Part shown: positions 7,761 through 14,103 of the stretch, one piece after another
How positions within the stretch are numbered: the first letter of the stretch is position 1
Layout: every line of letters begins with the position of its first letter
Origin: Gammaproteobacteria bacterium
GTDB lineage: Bacteria > Pseudomonadota > Gammaproteobacteria > HK1
Reading direction: 5' to 3'
Assembly (NCBI GenBank): GCA_022822245.1
Contig: JAJECB010000381.1
Coordinates: 1-14,103 of the forward strand
Length of the DNA: 14,103 bases
Position numbers and translations under genes: made by a program
Notes under the pieces: model-generated
Databases searched by the model: none
The model's input: only the letters and a program-made list of their open reading frames with translations
Told to the model about the DNA's origin: nothing

Positions 7761-7815
7761 CCGCTGCGCCGGAAGCGGAAGGGCCGAGGGCCGAGGGCGG
7801 GCCGAGTGTCGAAGG

Positions 7816-9270
7816 TCAGGCGCGGGGGCTCGGCGCGGCGCGCCCCGCGGACCTCCTGTGCCCGTGCCCGCCGCGCGGCCGCTTCTCGCGATGCCCGGGC
7901 CGGCGCCGGTTCTTCGGAAGCGGGGCCGACGGCCGCGGCTCGACCAGCATCGACTCGTCCACCGGCTCGGTCGGGATCCGCGACCCGACGAGCTCCTCGA
8001 TGTCCTCAAGGGAATAGACGAAGCGATCGCAGGCGAGGCTCACCGCTTCGCCCTTCGCCCCCACCCGCGCCGTCCGCCCGATGCGGTGCACGTAGTCCTC
8101 GGGATCCTGGGGGAGGTCGTAGTTGAACACGTGGGTCACCCCGGGGATGTGGAGGCCGCGGGCGGCCACGTCGGTCGCGACCAGGATCGCGACCCCCCCC
8201 GCGTGGAACCGTTCGAGGAGACCGAGCCGCCGCCGCTGCGGGACGTCCCCCGAGAGCACCGCGGCCGCGAATCCGTTGCCTTCGAGCGCGGCGCCGAGGC
8301 GGTCCGCCATCTGGCGGGTGTTCACGAACACCATCGCACGCGCCACCCCGGGCTCGTGGAGCAGCCCGAGGAGCAGCGGGATCTTCTCGTCCTGCCCGAC
8401 GTGGTAGAGCCGCTGCGTCACCTCGTCGACGAGCACCCGGTCCGGCGGGCGGGTGTCGATGAGGGTCGCCTCGTTCATGTGCTCGTACGCGAGCTCGAGA
8501 ACCCGCTGCGAGAGGGTCGCGGAAAAGAGGAAGCTCAGCCGTTCGGCGGGGGGACGCAGGCGCCGGAACAGGTAGCGGATGTCGCGGATGAAGCCGAGGT
8601 CGAACATCCGGTCCGCTTCGTCGAGAACGAACACCTCCACGGAGCGAAGGTCGTAGAGCCGCTGCCGGTGGTAGTCGATGAGGCGCCCGGGGGTTCCGAC
8701 GAGGATGTCGAGCCCCTCCTCGATCATGCGCCGCTGCCGGTCGTAGCCCGTGCCCCCGTAGACGACCCCCATGGCGAGCCCGGTATGGCGGCCGATGGCC
8801 ACCGCGTCCTTGTGGATCTGGATGGCGAGCTCGCGGGTGGGCGCGACGATGTAGATTCGGGGCCGGCACGGCGGTCCGCCCCGGCTGCCGCCGGGCGCGG
8901 AGCCCGGGCCGGAGTTCGGGGCGGTCTCCCTTCCCTCCGCGTGCGCCGATCCGCCTCCGTCCGCCGCCGCCTCCGCGGAAGCGGCGCCGCGCAGGACCCG
9001 GTCCATGGCCGCGATGAGGAAGGCGGCGGTCTTGCCGGTCCCGGTCCGTGCCTGGCCCGCGACGTCGCGGCCGGCGAGGGCGAGCGGAAGGGCCTGGGCC
9101 TGGATGGGGGTGCAGCGTTCGAATCCCGCTTCCTTCACCCCCTTGAGAAGGGCCGGAACGAGTCCCATGTCCTCGAACCGGGTGTCGGAAAAGATGCCGG
9201 CGAGGCCGGCCGAATCGGCCGCGTCGGGCCGCTTGCAATCACTGTTCAAGTTGTTTCCAATGGGGCGCAC
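7816..9270 (-). CDS. rhlB: ATP-dependent RNA helicase RhlB
   Basis: 484 residues from GTG 9270. All DEAD-box motifs are present: Q motif [10 protein letters not shown] (50-59), motif I ARTGTGKT (74-81), PTRELA (144-149), TPGR (193-196), DEAD (217-220), SAT (250-252), ARGLHI (370-375) and HRIGRTAR (395-402). [17 protein letters not shown] and the [13 protein letters not shown] block closely match RhlB, the degradosome helicase that unwinds RNA for decay. The C-terminal tail (about 445-484) is Arg/Gly/Pro-rich, as in RhlB RNA-binding tails. An Ala/Gly/Ser-rich insert of about 40 residues (95-136) separates motifs I and Ia. The N-terminal 26 residues are not conserved; TTG at 9249 is another possible start. 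Divergence from trxA is a classic gammaproteobacterial arrangement. Confidence 0.95.
   Translation of the reverse strand: MRPIGNNLNSDCKRPDAADSAGLAGIFSDTRFEDMGLVPALLKGVKEAGFERCTPIQAQALPLALAGRDVAGQARTGTGKTAAFLIAAMDRVLRGAASAEAAADGGGSAHAEGRETAPNSGPGSAPGGSRGGPPCRPRIYIVAPTRELAIQIHKDAVAIGRHTGLAMGVVYGGTGYDRQRRMIEEGLDILVGTPGRLIDYHRQRLYDLRSVEVFVLDEADRMFDLGFIRDIRYLFRRLRPPAERLSFLFSATLSQRVLELAYEHMNEATLIDTRPPDRVLVDEVTQRLYHVGQDEKIPLLLGLLHEPGVARAMVFVNTRQMADRLGAALEGNGFAAAVLSGDVPQRRRLGLLERFHAGGVAILVATDVAARGLHIPGVTHVFNYDLPQDPEDYVHRIGRTARVGAKGEAVSLACDRFVYSLEDIEELVGSRIPTEPVDESMLVEPRPSAPLPKNRRRPGHREKRPRGGHGHRRSAGRAAPSPRA
9233..9261 (+). promoter_or_regulatory. Candidate sigma70 promoter for trxA
   Basis: TTGCAA at 9233-9238 and TCCAAT at 9256-9261 are 17 bases apart, each matching 4 of 6 consensus bases. 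They lie in an AT-rich patch that stands out in this GC-rich region. Transcription would begin near 9268, about 32 bases before the trxA start. The site overlaps the first codons of rhlB as annotated from GTG 9270. Confidence 0.4.
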
Positions 9271-9299
9271 GCCCCCTCAGTGAACGGGAGAAAACGGGA

Positions 9300-9626
9300 A
9301 TGAGCGACAAGATCGTCCACCTGTCGGACGCGGGCTTCGAGCGCGACGTGCTCGAGTCGACGAAGCCGGTGCTGGTGGATTACTGGGCCGAATGGTGTGG
9401 ACCCTGCAAGATGATCGCGCCGATTCTCGAAGATATCGCGGAAGAATACGACGGACGGGTCACGATTGCAAAGTTGAATATCGACGAGAACCCGTCCATC
9501 CCGCCCAAGTACGGCATCCGGGGCATCCCGACCCTCATGCTGTTCAAGAACGGCACGGTGGAAGCCACCAAGGTCGGCGCCCTCTCGAAGTCGCAGCTCA
9601 CCGCTTTCCTCGACAGCAACATCTGA
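9300..9626 (+). CDS. trxA: Thioredoxin 1
   Basis: 108 residues, the standard size of a bacterial thioredoxin. The active site WCGPCK has Cys33 and Cys36, and the cis-proline is Pro77 in RGIPTLMLF. Asp27 in the VDYWAEW strand corresponds to the buried catalytic Asp of E. coli thioredoxin. It is a cytoplasmic disulfide reductant for ribonucleotide reductase and other targets, recycled by thioredoxin reductase. ATG 9300 is preceded by GGGAG-type purines at 9286-9290. It is divergent from rhlB by 29 bases. In many gammaproteobacteria rho follows trxA; here there is no gene on the plus strand downstream, only hairpins and a convergent amidohydrolase, so trxA appears monocistronic. Confidence 0.97.
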   Translation: MSDKIVHLSDAGFERDVLESTKPVLVDYWAEWCGPCKMIAPILEDIAEEYDGRVTIAKLNIDENPSIPPKYGIRGIPTLMLFKNGTVEATKVGALSKSQLTAFLDSNI

Positions 9627-9630
9627 TCGC

Positions 9631-9660
9631 GGCCCCGGGCCGCTGCCGCGGTCCGGGGCC
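9631..9660. terminator. Strong hairpin after trxA, probable terminator without T-tract
   Basis: Bases 9631-9643 pair with 9648-9660 as a 13-bp stem (one G-T pair) closed by the tetraloop TGCC, beginning five bases after the trxA stop. No run of T follows on either strand, so intrinsic termination is likely but not certain; transcript protection is an alternative. Confidence 0.6.
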
Positions 9661-9682
9661 GGATCAATCGCCGGCCGCCGCT

Positions 9683-9704
9683 CCGCGCGGGCCGCCCCGC
9701 GCGG
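9683..9704. terminator. Second GC hairpin in the trxA/amidohydrolase convergent gap
   Basis: Bases 9683-9691 (CCGCGCGGG) pair perfectly with 9696-9704, with tetraloop CCGC. There is no T-tract. It may contribute to two-way termination between the convergent genes. Confidence 0.4.
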
Positions 9705-9744
9705 CCGAACGCTCCCGGCCGTCTCCCGGCCGCGCAAGGAATGC

Positions 9745-9763
9745 CGGGACGATGCGCGTCCCG
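9745..9763. terminator. Third hairpin, near the 3' end of the amidohydrolase gene
   Basis: CGGGACG (9745-9751) pairs with CGTCCCG (9757-9763) around a five-base loop, about 50 bases beyond the amidohydrolase stop. No T-tract is seen on the minus strand, so termination is only a suggestion. Confidence 0.35.
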
Positions 9764-9812
9764 CCGGGCGCGCGCGGCGCGGCGGGTCGCACGTACTACG
9801 CCCGCGGCCTCC

Positions 9813-11501
9813 TTAGTCGGCGAAGTCCCGTAGCACCTTCCCGGGACGCACGCCGTTCTTCATCACGCCCTCCTCGTTCACCACCCGGCGACCGTTGATC
9901 CAGACCCCCTCGACCCCGATGGGCGGGGTATCGACACGGTCCGCGCCGGCCGGCAGATCCCACTTCCGGACCCGCTCGCCGCGCCCCACCGTCTCGGGGT
10001 CGAAGAGCAGCAGGTCGGCGCACGCGCCCACCTTGAGCCGCCCCCGCTCCTTGATCCGATAGACGTCGGCGAGCCGGCTCGTCACCGATTGCACCGCCTG
10101 CTCGAGGGTCAGGTCGGCCCGGTCCCGCGCCCAGTGCCCGAGCATGTGCAGGCCGAAACCGGCGTCGCAGAGGAACGAGAGGTGGGCGCCCGCGTCGGAG
10201 AGTCCGAGCACCCCGTGCGGATGTTCGAGAAGGTCCTTCACCCGCTCCTCGTCCACGTTGAACATGTGGCAGTCGACGAGCGAGTCCATCTCGCCGTCGA
10301 GGCAATGGTCGAGGTACCAGTCGAAGGGGTCCTTCCCCGCCTCGCGCGCGAGGTCGCCGACCACCCGGCCCACGAGATCGCGGTTCTCCGGTTTCGCCGC
10401 TTCCATGATCCGCATGTGGTCCCACTGGTGATAGGAAAACCGGAGGGGAACTCCGGTGGTTCTCGCCTCCGCCTTGATCGCGTCCCGGAACGACGCATCG
10501 GACACGATCCGCCGGAACTCCTCGGTACTCGGCGCCTCCATGGCGGGGCGCCAGGCGAGAAGCGCCTCGAGGGGATAGGGATGCGCAAGGCAGAACTCCA
10601 TCCCGAGGGGGAAGCACCCCACCTGCCCCCAGAGCTCGCGGCCGCGACCCTTGGCATCGCCGATCTCGTCGAGCTCCCGGAACACGCGCTCGGGGTCATT
10701 GGGGTCCACGAACATCGCGGCGACCATCACCGGCCGGCCGTTGCGGGCGGCGATCTTCTCGAGCCAGGGGATGGTGCTCGTCATGCCCTTCGTCAGCATG
10801 AACACCCCCTTTCCGACCTCGCCGAGCGCCCCGGTGAGCTCCAACATCTCGTGCTCGTCGGCGAGCCGCGAGGGCATGGGGATCCCGTTCTCGCCGTTGT
10901 GCTGCTCGAGGGTGGTGGTGGAGAAGCCGATCGCCCCCGCCTCCATCGCGTCGCAGACGATGCTCTTCATCTCCGCGACCTCGCCCGGCGTGGCGGGCCG
11001 CGACGAGGCCTCGTCGCCGAGCACGTACGTGCGCACCGACGAATGGCCGACGAAGCAGGCGACGTTCGGCACCGTGCCCTTTCGCTCCAGCATCGCGAGG
11101 TACTCGGGCCAGGTCTCGAAGTCCCAGTCCACGCCCTCGCGGAGCGCGTCGAGGGACATGCCCTCGACGTGGGTGAGGTTGCGCAGGGTCCGGTCGCGGT
11201 CTTCCTCGCGGCAGGGCGCGATGGTGAAGCCGCAGGTGCCGGCGACGACCGTCGTCACCCCGAGCCCGACGGACGGCGTCGCGTAGCTGTCCCAGGTGAG
11301 CTGCGCGTCGAAGTGGGTGTGCAGGTCGACGATGCCGGGACAGAGCACCCGGCCCCCGGCGTCGACCTCCTCCGCGCCGCGCCCCACGTCGGGGCCCATG
11401 GCCACGATCCGCCCCTCGCGCACCGCGAGCGACTCCCCCTCCCGGCGCGGATTGCCAAGCCCGTCGATCACCGTCGCATTGCGTATCACCACATCGTGCA
11501 C
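9813..11501 (-). CDS. D-aminoacylase-like amidohydrolase (COG3653 type)
   Basis: 562 residues from GTG 11501, supported by GGAGG at 11510-11514 with eight-base spacing; the frame continues upstream antisense to a nitroreductase, but that is spurious. The N-terminal beta-sandwich leads into IVDLHTHFD (His61, His63 metal motif). Cys90 in AGTCGFTIAPC matches the bridging Cys of D-aminoacylase, and Asp436 lies in GLSDAGAH. The C-terminus ends with the small beta-domain typical of urease-superfamily amidohydrolases. Family members remove acyl groups from N-acyl-D-amino acids or cleave related amides. Two His metal ligands of classical D-aminoacylase appear replaced (the segments FMLTKG and VAAMF sit where they would be), so the substrate is uncertain. 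The gene is divergent from a nitroreductase and convergent with trxA. Confidence 0.9.
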   Translation of the reverse strand: MHDVVIRNATVIDGLGNPRREGESLAVREGRIVAMGPDVGRGAEEVDAGGRVLCPGIVDLHTHFDAQLTWDSYATPSVGLGVTTVVAGTCGFTIAPCREEDRDRTLRNLTHVEGMSLDALREGVDWDFETWPEYLAMLERKGTVPNVACFVGHSSVRTYVLGDEASSRPATPGEVAEMKSIVCDAMEAGAIGFSTTTLEQHNGENGIPMPSRLADEHEMLELTGALGEVGKGVFMLTKGMTSTIPWLEKIAARNGRPVMVAAMFVDPNDPERVFRELDEIGDAKGRGRELWGQVGCFPLGMEFCLAHPYPLEALLAWRPAMEAPSTEEFRRIVSDASFRDAIKAEARTTGVPLRFSYHQWDHMRIMEAAKPENRDLVGRVVGDLAREAGKDPFDWYLDHCLDGEMDSLVDCHMFNVDEERVKDLLEHPHGVLGLSDAGAHLSFLCDAGFGLHMLGHWARDRADLTLEQAVQSVTSRLADVYRIKERGRLKVGACADLLLFDPETVGRGERVRKWDLPAGADRVDTPPIGVEGVWINGRRVVNEEGVMKNGVRPGKVLRDFAD

Positions 11502-11672
11502 GTCGTTTTCCTCCGCTTCGTCGACTCCGGAAGTGCCGAAAAAAGGCGCGCCGCTCCGGGCCCCGATTCCGTCGGGTCCGAATCCGGCCACGAGTCCGGC
11601 ACGCGCCTCCGGTTCGGTTAGATTATCGTGAAGTCCCCGAACATGACAAAGCGAAGGAGAAAGCGAGAACCG
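11502..11672. other. Divergent intergenic region between amidohydrolase and nitroreductase
   Basis: 171 bases that should hold both promoters. It contains GGAGG (minus, 11510-11514) for the amidohydrolase and AGGAGA (plus, 11655-11660) for the nitroreductase. An AT-rich stretch at 11618-11626 could be a -10 element for the plus-strand gene, but no convincing -35 is paired with it. Confidence 0.5.
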
Positions 11673-12353
11673 ATGGAACTCTACGATGCAATGCGAACCA
11701 CGTTCGCGGCCCGCTCGTATACCGGCGATCCGGTGCCGGACGAGGCGATCTACCGTATCCTCGACCATGCCCGCTTCGCGCCGAGCGGCGGCAACCGCCA
11801 GGGCTGGCACGTGGTGGTGGTGCGGGACGCGGATACCCGCAACGCGCTCGCGGACCTCGCGGTCCCCGCCGCCAAGCGCTACACGGCCCAGATCGCGGCC
11901 GGGCAGAGCCCCTGGAACTCGGTCGAGCCGCTTGCGGTCGGGCCGGAAGAGATCGAGCGCACCGAGCCCCCGAGCCGCCTCACCGAGACGTTCCGGGAGG
12001 CGTCGGTGGTGCTCGTGGTGTGCGTCGACCTTCGCCTCGTCGCGTCCACCGACCAGTATCTGGAGCGAGTCGGGGTCATCAGCGGCGCCTCCATCTACCC
12101 CTTCGTCTGGAACGTCCTGATGGCCGCCCGGCACGAAGGCTACGGCGGCACCATCACCACCCTCGCGATCGCGCAGGAGAGCAAGGTGAAGGAGCTGCTC
12201 GGGGTGCCGGAGAACGTCGCGGTCTGCGCGGTGGTGCCGCTCGGCCGCCCCGTGAAGCAGTTGACGAAACTGAGACGCGGTCCGGTCGAGGGGTTCACGG
12301 TGCGCGAGCGCTGGGACGGGGAGGCGTTCGCGCCGCCGGAGGACGGCGGCTGA
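11673..12353 (+). CDS. Nitroreductase-family FMN flavoprotein
   Basis: 226 residues from ATG 11673, chosen because MELYDAMRTTFAARSYT is the typical family start; AGGAGA lies 12 bases upstream. In-frame ATGs at 11628 and 11643 would add a very basic, unconserved leader. The FMN-binding pattern is present: Arg8, Arg14-Ser15-Tyr16, then APSGGNRQGW at 36-45, the loop GYGGTITT at 156-163 and the closing PLGRP at 189-193. Family enzymes are homodimers that use NAD(P)H to reduce nitroaromatics, quinones or enones; some have other redox roles. The substrate is unknown. The gene is divergent from an amidohydrolase, and an enoyl-CoA hydratase gene follows on the same strand after 217 bases. No frameshift or odd feature is seen. 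Confidence 0.9.
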   Translation: MELYDAMRTTFAARSYTGDPVPDEAIYRILDHARFAPSGGNRQGWHVVVVRDADTRNALADLAVPAAKRYTAQIAAGQSPWNSVEPLAVGPEEIERTEPPSRLTETFREASVVLVVCVDLRLVASTDQYLERVGVISGASIYPFVWNVLMAARHEGYGGTITTLAIAQESKVKELLGVPENVAVCAVVPLGRPVKQLTKLRRGPVEGFTVRERWDGEAFAPPEDGG

Positions 12354-12570
12354 TCCGTGCTCCGGACCAGGGAAAAGCGGGATGGAAGCGCGGCCGGCCG
12401 CCCTTCCCGTTGCCGCCCCGGTCGCCGCATGCCGCGCCCGGACCCGTTGCGCCATGCCTCGCTACCCCGCACCGGGGCGCAGCGGACCACGGCGCGGCCG
12501 CCCCGGGCAACGCCGGGATTGATCCGACCGGCGCCCCCGGGCGAGTCCGGCCCCCTTGGAGATGGAGGAA
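12354..12570. other. GC-rich spacer between nitroreductase and enoyl-CoA hydratase
   Basis: No coding region is supportable on either strand. Only short hairpins occur, CCCCG/CGGGG at 12465-12477 and CCCGG/CCGGG at 12502-12517, both too weak to call terminators. The hydratase Shine-Dalgarno region lies at its end. Confidence 0.5.
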
Positions 12571-13332
12571 ATGACGGAAGTCGTGCGAATCGAGCGGGGC
12601 GGCGACGGGATCGCCGTCCTCACCCTCAACCGCCCGCAGGCCCTCAACGCGGTCAGCATCGCGCTCGCCGAAGCCCTCGCCGCCGCCCTCGACGAATGCG
12701 CCGAGGATCCCGCGACGCGCGCCATCGTCCTCACCGGAGCGGGAGAGCGCGCCTTCTCGGCCGGGGTCGACCTCCGCGAGGCGAGCACCATGGAGGTCCC
12801 GCGCATCGAGGCGTGGTTCGGGACCGTATGCCGGACCTACACCGCGATCCTCGCCGTCGACAAGCCGGTGGTGGCCGCCCTCAACGGCCTCGCGGCCGGG
12901 GCCGGCTTCCAGATCGCGCTCGTCTCGGACCTCCGGGTCGGACACCCCGGGATCCGGATGGGTCAGCCAGAGATCAACGCGGGGCTCCCGAGCGTCATGG
13001 GCTCGTACTGGATGACGCTGCACCTCGGCTGGGCCAAGAACCAGGAGCTCTCCTATACCGGCCGCTTCATGGACTGCGACGAGTGCGAGCGCCTCGGCCT
13101 GCTTGCCGCGGTGGTGGAGGCGGACCAGGTGCTGGAGAAGGCGACGGAGCTTGCCACCGCCCTCGCGGCCAAGGCGCCGGCCGCGTTCCGGCGCACGAAG
13201 GCGCGCTTCCGGGAGCTCGCCATGCGGGGGTTCGAGGAGGCGTTCCGGGCGGGGACGCTCGGCCAGCAGGCGGCCTACGCCGAGGGCGAGCCCCAGGCGA
13301 TCATGGCCGAGTTCCTGCAGCGCCCGCGCTGA
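12571..13332 (+). CDS. Enoyl-CoA hydratase/isomerase (crotonase family)
   Basis: 253 residues from ATG 12571, preceded by GGAGATGGAGGAA; TTG 12556 and ATG 12562 are in-frame alternatives within that purine-rich stretch. The crotonase fold is clear: AFSAGVD at 61-67 and LNGLAAGAGF at 104-113 form the oxyanion hole that holds the acyl-CoA carbonyl. Glu134 in GQPEINAGLP and Glu159 in NQELSYTG match the two catalytic glutamates of true enoyl-CoA hydratases, so water addition to a trans-2-enoyl-CoA is likely. The role would be fatty-acid or aromatic-acid beta-oxidation in the cytoplasm. No acyl-CoA dehydrogenase or thiolase is adjacent, so the pathway is open. The C-terminal helical lid (about 185-253) is complete. 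Confidence 0.93.
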   Translation: MTEVVRIERGGDGIAVLTLNRPQALNAVSIALAEALAAALDECAEDPATRAIVLTGAGERAFSAGVDLREASTMEVPRIEAWFGTVCRTYTAILAVDKPVVAALNGLAAGAGFQIALVSDLRVGHPGIRMGQPEINAGLPSVMGSYWMTLHLGWAKNQELSYTGRFMDCDECERLGLLAAVVEADQVLEKATELATALAAKAPAAFRRTKARFRELAMRGFEEAFRAGTLGQQAAYAEGEPQAIMAEFLQRPR

Positions 13333-13394
13333 GCGGCTCACGCCGGGAGGAGTGAGCGGGACGGAAGCGAGCCGGGCCGCGCCGCGCCCGGAGC

Positions 13395-13500
13395 GGCCCG
13401 ATCCGGTCCGGCCGGATCCGGCCTCATCCGGTCCGGCGCGGTCCGGCGGAGGCGAAGCGATCCGAGACTGACTGAAGCGAACCGAGCCGAGGCGAACCGA
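13395..13500. repeat. TCCGG-rich simple repeats and GCGAACCGA direct repeats
   Basis: ATCCGGTCCGGC occurs at 13401-13412 and 13426-13437, with a perfect 14-base palindrome GGCCGGATCCGGCC at 13410-13423 between them and further CCGG units around. GCGAACCGA occurs at 13477-13485 and 13492-13500, the last copy touching the start codon of the next gene. The whole 167-base gap from 13333 is non-coding. Confidence 0.7.
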
Positions 13501-14103
13501 TGGCCGAGACCGTTCTCACCGCTCCCGCGAGGCGCTGGCGCATCTCGGTCACGGCGGTGGCCGTGTTCGGGCTCGGGGCGCTCGTTGCGCTCGCCGCCGG
13601 AACGGTGCTCTGGCTCGGGCTGGGGAGTGCCGCGGAGAGCACCCGGCGCCTCATCCAGGAGCGCTCGGACACCGTGCTCGACTCCCTGGAACGCGAGCTC
13701 GGCAGCCGCCTCGATCCGATCAGGGAGCAGGCACGATGGATTTCCTCCCTCGTTGCCGACGGAGATCTCGACCTCGAGGATCAGGCCCGGACGGACGCCT
13801 TCATGTACGGCGCGCTTGCGGCCACCCCTCAAGTGGCGGGAATCGGCTTCTTCCGCCCCGACGGCACGGGGCGAGTGTGGTACCGGGGGGAACGGGCCGC
13901 GGTCAGCGAGGACCGGTCGAGGGACCCGAACTTCCATCGGTGGATGATCACCGGAAAACAGGCCACGACGACCACTTGGCGCGACCCCATCTGGCTCGAC
14001 ACCCTGGGCAAGGCCGCCGTCCTCCACGACTCGCCGCTCAGGAAGGATGGACGGTTCCTCGGAATGTTCGGCCAGGTCGTACTGATCGAGGAGCTGTCGC
14101 GGG
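13500..14103 (+). CDS. Membrane-anchored sensor protein, N-terminal part (3' end off window)
   Basis: An open frame from ATG 13500, with GAGG at 13489-13492 seven bases upstream, runs off the right edge; 201 complete codons are visible. A short basic leader (ARRWRIS) precedes one hydrophobic segment at about residues 16-40, then a helix (LIQERSDTVLDSLERELG) and a mixed domain with QVAGIGFFRPDGTGRVWYR, RWMITG and KDGRFLGMFGQVV. That is the look of a periplasmic PDC/dCache-type ligand-binding domain following one transmembrane helix. Such N-termini sit in front of adenylate cyclase, GGDEF or kinase modules; my best guess is an adenylate/guanylate cyclase, but the output domain is outside the window. 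Confidence 0.8.
   Translation, partial: MAETVLTAPARRWRISVTAVAVFGLGALVALAAGTVLWLGLGSAAESTRRLIQERSDTVLDSLERELGSRLDPIREQARWISSLVADGDLDLEDQARTDAFMYGALAATPQVAGIGFFRPDGTGRVWYRGERAAVSEDRSRDPNFHRWMITGKQATTTTWRDPIWLDTLGKAAVLHDSPLRKDGRFLGMFGQVVLIEELSR

Noticed and set aside
6924..8009. Upstream extension of the lptM frame to a 439-codon protein
   Set aside because: It would run antisense through the carboxylesterase; the lipoprotein signal peptide and Shine-Dalgarno fix the start at 6923.
7858..9303. Plus-strand frame antisense to rhlB
   Set aside because: The opposite strand carries all DEAD-box motifs; this frame has none of any family.
10089..11621. Plus-strand 510-codon frame antisense to the amidohydrolase
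   Set aside because: Shadow of a clear amidohydrolase with HTH and SDAGAH motifs and a good Shine-Dalgarno.
11596..11626. Possible promoter for the nitroreductase (TAGATT/GATTAT region)
   Set aside because: The -10-like bases are plausible, but the matching -35 position (CCGGCA) shares only three bases with consensus.
11502..12455. Upstream extension of the amidohydrolase frame to 880 codons
   Set aside because: The extra part is antisense to the nitroreductase and lacks similarity; GTG 11501 has GGAGG at proper spacing.
12465..12517. Two short hairpins after the nitroreductase
   Set aside because: Stems of five base pairs in such GC-rich DNA arise easily by chance and have no T-tract.
12295..13341. 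Minus-strand 348-codon frame antisense to the enoyl-CoA hydratase
   Set aside because: Complement of a complete crotonase with both catalytic glutamates; no domain of its own.
1..14103. CRISPR array, tRNA, rRNA or insertion sequence
   Set aside because: No regularly spaced repeats, no cloverleaf-like sequence, no transposase and no terminal inverted repeats were seen when reading through the window.

Overview
The window looks like chromosomal DNA from a high-GC Gram-negative bacterium, most likely a gammaproteobacterium. This rests on an LptM-type outer-membrane-biogenesis lipoprotein next to lysA and on a true RhlB-type RNA helicase divergent from trxA, both familiar gammaproteobacterial neighbourhoods. 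Genus cannot be read from the sequence.

Left block (bases 3-3985, plus strand). Two genes overlap by an ATGA junction. The first is the C-terminal part of a DUF1998-type protein, cut by the window edge, with a cysteine-rich zinc-binding region followed by a nuclease-like domain. The second is a complete UvrD/Rep-type superfamily 1 helicase with a RelE-like domain at its N-terminus. Sampled lines look less GC-rich and use more mixed codons than the rest. This is the accessory part of the window and plausibly the right end of a defence or DNA-processing island. I cannot match it to a named system.

Middle block (4020-9626), housekeeping genes. The minus strand carries a compact run lptM, lysA, a PP-loop thiouridylase-like gene and a tusA-like gene (lysA and the PP-loop gene overlap by GTGA). 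It combines outer-membrane assembly, the last step of lysine synthesis and a probable sulfur-transfer/tRNA-thiolation pair. Divergent from it is an alpha/beta-hydrolase carboxylesterase. RhlB (minus) and thioredoxin (plus) follow, back to back with only 29 bases between them. After trxA there is a run of strong GC hairpins in the convergent gap. The rho gene that often follows trxA is absent here.

Right block (9813-14103). A D-aminoacylase-like amidohydrolase (minus) diverges from a nitroreductase-family flavoprotein (plus). Then come an enoyl-CoA hydratase/isomerase (plus), a repeat-rich spacer, and the start of a membrane sensor protein cut by the right edge. These could be parts of peripheral catabolism, but the shared pathway is not visible.

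The most unusual material is the two-gene helicase module at the left edge. Other points of interest are the thiouridylase-like/TusA pair in the lysA operon, the squeezed rhlB-trxA divergent start region, and an amidohydrolase that lacks the usual metal-binding histidines. The many long antisense reading frames are GC-driven shadows.
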